NCBI GenBank assembly: GCA_937897365.1
Contig: CALCOP010000060.1
Location: 1-6,801, forward strand
Length of the DNA stretch: 6,801 nucleotides
Reading direction: 5' to 3'
Source: an uncultured euryarchaeote
GTDB lineage: Archaea; Thermoplasmatota; Poseidoniia; Poseidoniales; Poseidoniaceae
Part shown: piece after piece, positions 1 to 5,683 of the stretch
How the letters are laid out: every line of letters starts with the position of its first letter
Position numbering within the stretch: position 1 is the first letter of the stretch
The notes under the pieces: model-generated
Databases searched by the model: none
What the model saw: the letters and a program-made list of their open reading frames with translations, nothing else
What the model was told of the DNA's origin: nothing
Program-made: the position numbers and the translations under genes

Positions 1-258
1 AAATGCCGTATTTCCCGCCGTTTCTGCTTGAGCTGGAGTCATGCATTTGAGGTCGAGTGCGTGTATGGGGTGCGGGATGTGTTGTTTCATTACTGAGAGT
101 ACGAGTTTTTGACGTTGTAACGGACGCATACCATCAAATGATTCAGAAATAACACGAACATGAAAATGGTCGCCGGAACGGTGCAAGTCAATGACTTCCA
201 CATCTGCATCAGGAACTGCTTTGAGTACTTCAGCCTCAATCCATTCCGTTCCAACCAT
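1..258 (-). CDS. bolA: BolA-family protein, IbaG/YrbA-like (3' end off the window)
   Basis: Small BolA-fold protein of the stress-response and iron-sulfur trafficking family, whose members usually partner a monothiol glutaredoxin through a shared [2Fe-2S] cluster. The 86 visible residues carry the family landmarks: SGDHFHV (28-34), FDGM (41-44), a basic QRQK stretch (48-51), the invariant-His segment IHALDLK (65-71, His66) and MTP (73-75). FDGM followed by a K/R-K/R-Q stretch matches the Escherichia coli IbaG/YrbA branch better than classical BolA, which has RHR there. IbaG is about 84 residues, so probably only the last few codons are missing. The start is well fixed: an in-frame TGA lies four codons upstream, and GAGG (266-269) sits seven bases before the ATG. 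It diverges from the flippase gene. BolA is mainly bacterial and eukaryotic, so its presence in a putative archaeon would be of note. Whether a glutaredoxin follows cannot be seen. Confidence 0.87.
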   Translation of the reverse strand, partial: MVGTEWIEAEVLKAVPDADVEVIDLHRSGDHFHVRVISESFDGMRPLQRQKLVLSVMKQHIPHPIHALDLKCMTPAQAETAGNTAF

Positions 259-305
259 GGTTTCGCCTCAACACTCGGTGGATGAGGTTGGCTTTGAACC
301 TGCTC

Positions 306-313
306 GTTATTAT
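306..313. promoter_or_regulatory. AT-rich TATA-like element between divergent bolA and flippase genes
   Basis: The 106-base gap between the two starts holds one clear A/T block, TTATTATC on plus and GATAATAA on minus. Its centre lies about 52 bases from the bolA ATG and 55 from the flippase GTG. That could place a TATA box about 25 bases before each transcript start with short SD-bearing leaders. It is not a strong match to the archaeal TTTATATA consensus. Its dual use is inferred from symmetry alone. Confidence 0.25.
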
Positions 314-351
314 CCCATGCTTCAAGGAGCGGCACCATTAGCCGCGTGTAT

Positions 352-358
352 GGAGGGG
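352..358 (+). promoter_or_regulatory. Shine-Dalgarno site that decides the flippase start
   Basis: GGAGGGG lies 6 to 8 bases before the GTG at 365. The alternative in-frame ATGs at 191, 257, 317, 350 and 389 have no comparable site, and those at 191 and 257 would overlap bolA or its start codon. This favours GTG as the initiation codon. Confidence 0.5.
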
Positions 359-364
359 GAGCAT

Positions 365-1852
365 GTGAAGAGTAGCCGGCTTCCACAAATGGGTCGAGAC
401 TCTGCTTGGCTTGCAGGCGCTGATTTGGTCGCAGTCTTCCTCGCATTATTCGGTCAAGTCGTACTCACTCGTGCGCTATGGACAGATGAATATGGGCTTT
501 ACATCATTGCTTTGGATGTCTTTGCAACACTCTTTCTCATCATTGATTTGGGTTTGCCAACGCTTCTTGCACGAGATGGTGCAAATGCGCCTCATCGCAT
601 ATGGCCGTCCATTTTTCGAATTTACAAACTTCAATTCAAAGCGGCAATTCCCTTCGTTTTTCTCGCTTTTCTTCTCGCTCCAGCAATTGAATCGAATTGG
701 TATGAGCACCTTCCAGTGATGGTGATTTGTGCTCTTATTGCTCTCGCTCACATTGCCTCATATGCGCCGCGTTCAGGTCTTCGAGCAGCTGGTGAAGCAC
801 GTCTTGAAGCATGGACGAAGGTTTTGGAACGGGCGATTACAACCGCCGCATATTTGTCTCTCTACGCATTTGGAATTACCACTGTCGTCGGTTATGCATC
901 TGCTTTCCTTATCGGCGCTCTCTCAGGCTTTTTGCTGGCACTTTGGTGGGCGAGGCAAACCCTTCGAATCTATGATGATAATCAAGGAGTCCAGGGGGAT
1001 TTAGGCTCGGACTGGGGTGATAACAAGACTTTGATGATGCAAGCACTTCCTTTCGCCATTACTTTGGGCGTTCTTCCTTATGTTGTACGAATTGAGAAAT
1101 TCATTATTGGTTTGGAACTTGGCGTAGATTCAGCCGCATTATTCCACGTCGCCCAACTGGCATGGTTAGCGGGCTTAGTCGTCCCTCAAGCGTTGAGAGC
1201 AGCACTTCTCCCCGTACTCGGTAAATCTCGTTTTAATCCGTCTCTCTTCAACCGTGAGATGAATGCTTCGCTGGACATTTGTTTTGGTTTATTGCCCATT
1301 GGAATATTTGCTGGGGCGCTGATTGTCATTGGCTTCTTGCCTTTCGCCTTTCCGTCGCAATATACGGATGGGTCACTCGGGGCATCTGCGGTTGATCTGT
1401 TCATGGTATTGCTCTTAGGATGGGGTTTTACCTTACTTGCTACACCGACCTATACCGCTCTTCAAGCAGGTCCCAAACCTTGGCTTTTCACATTCTTCAT
1501 CACGACAGTGGTTGTCTTTGCGACAGTTTTCGGCTTCCTTCTTATCGGTTGGCAAGCACCGCTGGGTGAACGTCCAGGGTTGTATGCAGCTGCCCTTGCC
1601 TCAACTTTTTCAGCAGCTTTCGCCCTTTTCCTTTCGATTCAATTAAGTGGCTCTTGGGATTTTGTTTTTAACCGATCAAAGGAATGGATTTTTGCTGTTC
1701 TGTGCATGTCCGTCTCCTGTTATGGACTTTCAACCCATTCATGGTTGGCAGGTACCGGTTTTCTGTTGTTCTTGTTCATTCCACAAGCTCTTCAAGCAGT
1801 TGGTTCCAATGTTGAACAAAAGTTTCTTCTGAAAACCTCTGAGGCAGAGTAA
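365..1852 (+). CDS. Polysaccharide-biosynthesis flippase-like membrane protein (MOP/RfbX-type)
   Basis: Integral membrane protein of about 495 residues with roughly 13-14 hydrophobic spans separated by short loops, the length and pattern of MOP-superfamily lipid-linked oligosaccharide flippases (RfbX/Wzx-like). Visible cues are a first span right after a short basic N-terminus, then EYGLYIIALDVFATLF followed by DLGLPTLLAR. A later segment, EKFIIGLELGVDSAALFHVAQ, fits the family's recurrent 'lg...a..y..a' membrane motif. The likely role is moving a lipid-linked sugar across the cytoplasmic membrane for surface glycan or glycoprotein synthesis; substrate unknown. GTG at 365 is chosen because GGAGG lies just upstream. 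ATG at 350 would add five residues. Its 3' end overlaps the convergent glycosyltransferase gene by 77 bases, so the last 25 residues share DNA with that gene. A general multidrug or unknown transporter role is the main alternative. Confidence 0.85.
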   Translation: MKSSRLPQMGRDSAWLAGADLVAVFLALFGQVVLTRALWTDEYGLYIIALDVFATLFLIIDLGLPTLLARDGANAPHRIWPSIFRIYKLQFKAAIPFVFLAFLLAPAIESNWYEHLPVMVICALIALAHIASYAPRSGLRAAGEARLEAWTKVLERAITTAAYLSLYAFGITTVVGYASAFLIGALSGFLLALWWARQTLRIYDDNQGVQGDLGSDWGDNKTLMMQALPFAITLGVLPYVVRIEKFIIGLELGVDSAALFHVAQLAWLAGLVVPQALRAALLPVLGKSRFNPSLFNREMNASLDICFGLLPIGIFAGALIVIGFLPFAFPSQYTDGSLGASAVDLFMVLLLGWGFTLLATPTYTALQAGPKPWLFTFFITTVVVFATVFGFLLIGWQAPLGERPGLYAAALASTFSAAFALFLSIQLSGSWDFVFNRSKEWIFAVLCMSVSCYGLSTHSWLAGTGFLLFLFIPQALQAVGSNVEQKFLLKTSEAE

Positions 1853-2864
1853 AGTCTCCGTTCCAGCGATGTTGCAAGGCTTGTTCACACGCATCTGCAA
1901 GGAGGGTTGCATCGTAGGAATCAACGATGCAAAATTCAGGTAAATACGTTGCAACATCTCCAACATCAACCGATACGACAGGTGTACCGCAGGCGATGGA
2001 CTCGCGCGCAACAAGTGGCCCGGATTCACGTTTGGAAGTTATGAGTGTGATGTCTGCCACCAGCATTCTGTCCCAAACAATGGAGCGGGGTTGAAGTTTG
2101 AGCGTTGTCATTCCTACAATCCATCCGCGCTGCTCAAGAATTTCTCCAGTTTGTAAAGCCAGCAAGTGATTTTTTTCTGGACGCCTCGGATCTGATGGGA
2201 ATAAAACATCGATTCTATCTTTCCTCCACCTGCCTTTCCATGGCTTCAGTGGGGTAAGCCACTCATCTTCGACTGCGCAATGGCAAGGAATCATGGCCAT
2301 TTTTTCCTCGCCAAGGTCCAAATTTCGCCCGATTTCGCGCAACCGTTGTGATACGACAACTAATTTCTCTGGCAAGTGTGCCAGTTGGCGAGTTATTTTT
2401 GAGATCGATGAATGATTGATTCCGACATCGAAATCGTAGCCATGAACGACAGCGGACCAAGGAATCTTCATCCGTTTTGATAACGATTCTGCCAGGACTG
2501 CGACCGGCCAAAGGGTGTGACAAACGATGACTTCGGGTTTCCAATCGCCGAGCCATGCTTCGACTTTTTTGGTTTTTTTACGGATACTGCGTGCAGTGAG
2601 GTTCGGCCAAGGGTGATCGGGTAAAGCGGTGAAACGAGGTGCGAAAATACGGACCCCACCGTGCTCAAATTCACGAGGTGCGCGTGCAGTTCCGGTAAGT
2701 GTTGAGCGACGAGCCTCTTGGTATCGCATCATGCGTGGTAGCGGATTGACAACTCGAACATCATGCCCAGCCTTTTTCAAAGCTTGAACATGATCGGCAA
2801 CGAATGTACCTCGAGCAACGTTGTCTGGCAGAGGATAGAGTAAAGAAACCACAAGGATTTTCAT
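1776..2864 (-). CDS. GT4-family glycosyltransferase
   Basis: Cytosolic or peripheral retaining glycosyltransferase of GT-B fold, 362 residues, a normal length for GT4. The N-terminal acceptor domain opens with MKILVVSLLYPLP, followed by RGTFVADHVQALKKAGHDV, the usual glycine-rich loop and helix, and later HGYDFDVG (141-148). The C-terminal donor domain has FPSDPRRPEKNHLLAL (222-237), where R and K normally contact the nucleotide-sugar phosphates. It also has the GT4 signature E-x7-E (Glu280 and Glu288 in RESGPLVARESIACGTPVV). Sugar donor and acceptor cannot be told from sequence. ATG at 2864 is preferred, with GTGGATGA just upstream as a modest SD. GTG at 2873 would add three residues. It starts 14 bases after the rpe stop, so the two are probably co-transcribed. 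Its end overlaps the flippase gene tail to tail, and both gene products suit surface glycan assembly. Confidence 0.92.
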   Translation of the reverse strand: MKILVVSLLYPLPDNVARGTFVADHVQALKKAGHDVRVVNPLPRMMRYQEARRSTLTGTARAPREFEHGGVRIFAPRFTALPDHPWPNLTARSIRKKTKKVEAWLGDWKPEVIVCHTLWPVAVLAESLSKRMKIPWSAVVHGYDFDVGINHSSISKITRQLAHLPEKLVVVSQRLREIGRNLDLGEEKMAMIPCHCAVEDEWLTPLKPWKGRWRKDRIDVLFPSDPRRPEKNHLLALQTGEILEQRGWIVGMTTLKLQPRSIVWDRMLVADITLITSKRESGPLVARESIACGTPVVSVDVGDVATYLPEFCIVDSYDATLLADACEQALQHRWNGDFTLPQRFSEETFVQHWNQLLEELVE

Positions 2865-2878
2865 TTCATCCACTCAAT

Positions 2879-3553
2879 TCATTGTTGAAGAGCAGTGTGT
2901 ATGACTTCAAGATTCTCTTGAACACTTGCTTTGTCATTAAACAATCCTGACCCAACGACGCAGTTGCTTACGCCCCAATCCCTTAGCATGGCGATGTTAT
3001 GCGCTTTTACACCGCCATCAACTTGAATTTGAACAGGTCTTCCTCCGGCAGCCACTTGTGCGTCAATCGCCTTTTTTAGTCGGCGAATTTTTCCTTCGAC
3101 AGTTGGAATAAATGACTGGCCTCCAAACCCAGGGTTGACGCTCATAATCAAAACCATGTCCAATTCAGGTAAAACTTCGAGAGCAGCATCGATTGGTGTC
3201 CCTGGATTGAGGACAACACCGGCGCCTACGCCAGCCTCCCTAAGGGCGGTTACGATTCGATGCAAATGAGTGACAGCTTCAACATGGACAGAGATATGAT
3301 TGCACCCCGCATCGATGTAATCTTGGAAGCAACTTTCGGCATTGGCAATCATCAAATGAGCATCAAAAAATGGACCATCCCCAAGTGCATTACGCAGTGA
3401 TTTAATGACGGGGGGTCCGAAGGTAAGGTTCGGCACATAATTGCCATCCATTACATCGAGGTGGAGCCAGTCTAAGCCGCTATCAACAGCCTCTTTACAC
3501 GAACGAGCAAGGTCTGCAAGATCTGCGGTTAGTACGCTCGGTGCGATAATCAT
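2879..3553 (-). CDS. rpe: Ribulose-phosphate 3-epimerase
   Basis: Interconverts D-ribulose 5-phosphate and D-xylulose 5-phosphate in the non-oxidative pentose phosphate pathway; soluble TIM-barrel enzyme. All 224 residues are present, the usual family length. Diagnostic motifs run in order: IAPSVL (3-8, Ser6), HLDVMDGNYVPNLTFGP (31-47), DAHLMI (64-69), LNPGTP (115-120), VNPGFGGQSFI (139-149) and VDGG (178-181). By family knowledge, His31, Asp33, His66 and Asp179 are the metal ligands, and the two Asp are the acid/base pair. The GFGGQ loop and GSGLF (201-205) bind phosphate. No key residue is missing. The ATG is preceded by GGGGAGA. It leads a probable operon with the glycosyltransferase and diverges from thioredoxin. 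Sugar-phosphate epimerases with other specificity share the fold, but the motif set is that of Rpe. Confidence 0.97.
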   Translation of the reverse strand: MIIAPSVLTADLADLARSCKEAVDSGLDWLHLDVMDGNYVPNLTFGPPVIKSLRNALGDGPFFDAHLMIANAESCFQDYIDAGCNHISVHVEAVTHLHRIVTALREAGVGAGVVLNPGTPIDAALEVLPELDMVLIMSVNPGFGGQSFIPTVEGKIRRLKKAIDAQVAAGGRPVQIQVDGGVKAHNIAMLRDWGVSNCVVGSGLFNDKASVQENLEVIHTALQQ

Positions 3554-3556
3554 GAC

Positions 3557-3563
3557 TCTCCCC
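3557..3563 (-). promoter_or_regulatory. Shine-Dalgarno site of rpe
   Basis: On the minus strand GGGGAGA ends three bases before the ATG at 3553, giving purine-rich pairing potential close to the start. It supports this start and leadered rather than leaderless translation of rpe. Confidence 0.5.
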
Positions 3564-3648
3564 GATGTTAGCCAACTCTACCATTGCCATGAGCGTTTCG
3601 TTTTTTTTCGTCAATCAATTTCGTACAAAGCCTCATAATGTGCGTGCT

Positions 3649-3656
3649 GGAGGAGA
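3649..3656 (+). promoter_or_regulatory. Shine-Dalgarno-like GGAGGAGA upstream of thioredoxin
   Basis: This is a strong SD-like octamer, but it ends 13 bases before the thioredoxin ATG (3670), longer than usual. It is ideally spaced, five bases after GGAGG, for an out-of-frame ATG at 3659. That ATG opens a seven-codon frame ending at 3682, overlapping the thioredoxin start. Confidence 0.45.
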
Positions 3657-3669
3657 AGATGGTGCGCCT

Positions 3670-3999
3670 ATGGGTGAAGTAAGGACAGTCACAGATGGAG
3701 AGTTTGAAACAACGGTAAATGGAAACGGTTGGGTCCTCGTTGATTTCTGGGCACCTTGGTGTGGCCCATGCAAAGCTATTGCACCGGTTCTTGAACAAGT
3801 AGCAGGTGAGCGTGAACTCCTTGTTGCAAAAGTTGACACCGATTCCAATCCAATGAATGCTGGACGCCTCGGAGTTCGTGGTATTCCTGCACTCTTTCTG
3901 TTCAAAGAAGGAAATCTCGTTAGTCAAAAGAGTGGCGCTATGCCCAAGCCGCAACTTTTGAAGTGGATTGATGACCACATGAATGCTGATGACTTTTGA
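3670..3999 (+). CDS. trxA: Thioredoxin
   Basis: Small cytosolic dithiol-disulfide oxidoreductase of 109 residues, the classic single-domain thioredoxin length. The active site is WCGPC (30-34) within VDFWAPWCGPCK. The buried Asp (Asp25) and the cis-proline loop GIPALFLFKEG (71-81, Pro73) are both in place, so it should be redox-active, reduced by a thioredoxin reductase not in this window. The ATG at 3670 gives the standard N-terminus, ending just before the first strand. The frame stays open back to an ATG at 3565, but that extension would fill the promoter gap shared with rpe and adds 35 residues unlike a thioredoxin or a convincing signal peptide. GTG at 3640 is another in-frame option without an SD. 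It diverges from rpe, and its TGA is one base from the end of the convergent ATPase gene. Confidence 0.94.
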   Translation: MGEVRTVTDGEFETTVNGNGWVLVDFWAPWCGPCKAIAPVLEQVAGERELLVAKVDTDSNPMNAGRLGVRGIPALFLFKEGNLVSQKSGAMPKPQLLKWIDDHMNADDF

Positions 4000-4000
4000 G

Positions 4001-5551
4001 TTACTTCAAGCGTTTCTTTCTTTTTTCTTTCTGAGACCCAACATCTCTGAGTAACCTCTCACGTAAAGCTTCATGCAGCCACATTCCCTCTTCCAATTCG
4101 AGGAGTAAGCCATGTTTCATCAAATTCTCTGGGGGTAAACCATCCCAATGAACCGCCGATGCAAGGGCCTCCCACGGAACAGGTTTCTCAGCAACTGCGA
4201 GGGTTGAAAGTAATTCATATTCTTCTTCGGGTAAAGCGGTTAATATCTCTTCATCGAGGAATCTGAGCCAATCTTCGTGTGTTGCTTGTCCGTATAATTC
4301 CAGTAGTTCTAACGCCAGAGGATGGCCACCGGTCGCAGCATGGACTTTATCGATTCCAACCGTAGGCTTGTTTTCCAATTGGCTCAACCAATTTTTCGTA
4401 TCTTCAAGACTCAAACCACTCAACGGCATTTCGTTAACTATGCCACGAGTATGAACATCCCTTCGGTCGTAAATACGCAGAGTCGTGCGTGAGATAAACA
4501 GTAATCGCAACGGAGCTTTCAAGGAAATCTGGAGTAAAGCGCCAAGTAAATCCTTTGCATTCTCTTCCATGTGATGGACATCATCCAAGACGATGAGCCA
4601 GTATGGTGGCGGACCCCCTGCTTCGTTTTTGTAGCGTTCACGAATTGTTCGTGCATCAGTAAGATACGAGAGCAACCGGCGCCTCCATGCATCGACGTCA
4701 ACGCTACCTCCTGGAGTCAGGGGGAGTGTCTCAATCAAATTGTAGGGGTCGTGCGATTCATCGATTCCGAATCGGTGCAGGAGACTCGTCGCTAAACCCA
4801 AAGAACGGTCCCAAGGTTGACAAGGATACCAACAAATCGAGAGATAGGGGTCGTCTTCAATCCGCTGTTCGAGCCAGTGAGCGACTAACGTGGATTTTCC
4901 GATTCCAGCAATTCCATGAATCACAGCACATGGTTTGCGTTCATCAAACCAATCATGGAGCGCTTGTAATTCTTCAGTACGGCCATGAACTGGGCGTGTC
5001 ATTGGAGGTTTGTTATGGTAGGTTGCATGCGCGCCAGTCATGGGTGTGAGGCGGCCTGGTTCGGGGATGTGGGAATCGTTTTTTTTGCTGATTGCACCAA
5101 ATCGAATGTCTCCATAGGTGAGTACGCCTTCATGCTGGGCGTGCATCAAAACTTGAAGCAGCGTAATGTCAGCCGCCAATCGTTCAGGTGCTTCACTGGC
5201 TTCGATTTCTAACAATTCGCCTTCATTATTTCGGAGTAAGATCTTGGTTGAACCTAATTCTCGAATGAGTCTTTGAGCAGCTCCTTGGCCAAGTTGAGTG
5301 AGCTGCCACGTTTTTTGTCGCCGTTCTTCCCCTCGGACAGACCGTGTATGCTCGGTAACCATTTGTTCACGGAGCAATGCGCGCATCGCTCGACTCACAT
5401 TGGGTGGATGTTGAGCACATGCTTCTGCAATTCCCGGTCGAGTAAGTTCGGGACCGACAACATAGCGGTCCGATTGTTCGATGTGTTCGACCAAGTGTAA
5501 CAATACGCGGTCTCGGACCGCAATATTGACCTTTGGCAAACCTGCGCTCAT
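4001..5551 (-). CDS. Winged-helix STAND-type ATPase (NB-ARC-like)
   Basis: Predicted soluble 516-residue regulatory ATPase. Residues about 12-99 look like a MarR-type winged helix: VRDRVLLHLVEHI, a helix-turn-helix GIAEACAQHPPNVSRAMRALL (40-60), and a wing with RGEERRQKTWQLT. A variable linker follows. The ATPase core opens with VHGRTEEL (188-195) and has Walker A GIAGIGKST (213-221), Walker B WLIVLDDVHH (318-327), sensor strand LRLLFISRT (348-356, Arg355) and GGHPLAL (408-414). The last is the GxP hallmark of STAND/NB-ARC NTPases. The region 436-505 resembles the usual post-ATPase winged helix, and a lysine-rich tail ends the protein. No TPR, WD40 or LRR sensor repeats follow, unlike most STAND proteins. 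It is probably a nucleotide-gated DNA-binding regulator; target and signal unknown. A defence role is possible but unsupported by neighbours. AGAGG lies very close before the ATG. Confidence 0.85.
   Translation of the reverse strand: MSAGLPKVNIAVRDRVLLHLVEHIEQSDRYVVGPELTRPGIAEACAQHPPNVSRAMRALLREQMVTEHTRSVRGEERRQKTWQLTQLGQGAAQRLIRELGSTKILLRNNEGELLEIEASEAPERLAADITLLQVLMHAQHEGVLTYGDIRFGAISKKNDSHIPEPGRLTPMTGAHATYHNKPPMTRPVHGRTEELQALHDWFDERKPCAVIHGIAGIGKSTLVAHWLEQRIEDDPYLSICWYPCQPWDRSLGLATSLLHRFGIDESHDPYNLIETLPLTPGGSVDVDAWRRRLLSYLTDARTIRERYKNEAGGPPPYWLIVLDDVHHMEENAKDLLGALLQISLKAPLRLLFISRTTLRIYDRRDVHTRGIVNEMPLSGLSLEDTKNWLSQLENKPTVGIDKVHAATGGHPLALELLELYGQATHEDWLRFLDEEILTALPEEEYELLSTLAVAEKPVPWEALASAVHWDGLPPENLMKHGLLLELEEGMWLHEALRERLLRDVGSQKEKRKKRLK
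4013..4031 (+). terminator. T-rich tract just after thioredoxin, possible archaeal terminator
   Basis: A plus-strand run of T broken only by single C bases starts 14 bases after the thioredoxin stop, with no preceding hairpin. Archaeal RNA polymerase can terminate at such U-tracts. The same DNA, read on minus, encodes the lysine-rich tail of the ATPase, so the tract may simply reflect that coding. Confidence 0.4.
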
Positions 5552-5683
5552 GCCTCTGCTAAGGTGCGTTCTATCTCAATGCTTTCGTTGAAATGTGAGT
5601 GAAGAAAAACGAGGTCCTCTCTTGCTTGAAAAAAGAATTGTTCCATTTCATTTTGCACATGTAGACCATAATCCCTTTTAGGT

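Noticed and set aside
285..301. AGGTT/AACCT inverted repeat upstream of the flippase
   Set aside because: Five-base arms with a seven-base loop are expected by chance, and no second copy was seen.
191..364. N-terminal extension of the flippase from ATG 191 or ATG 257
   Set aside because: It would lie antisense to bolA codons or share its start-codon bases, has no SD, and encodes a low-hydrophobicity stretch unlike flippase N-termini.
90..446. 118-residue minus-strand open frame
   Set aside because: It overlaps bolA in another frame and the flippase start on the opposite strand, has no recognisable motif, and is explained as a shadow.
2565..2580. Plus-strand T runs (and another near 2170) as a flippase terminator
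   Set aside because: They lie over 300 bases past the flippase stop and are the antisense of lysine codons in the glycosyltransferase.
3565..3669. 35-residue N-terminal extension of thioredoxin as a signal or anchor peptide
   Set aside because: The FFF stretch is short, no cleavage site or lipobox is visible, and it would consume the divergent promoter gap. The core protein from 3670 has the normal length.
3568..3978. 136-residue minus-strand open frame across thioredoxin
   Set aside because: It is antisense to a clear thioredoxin, and its residues show no domain or motif.
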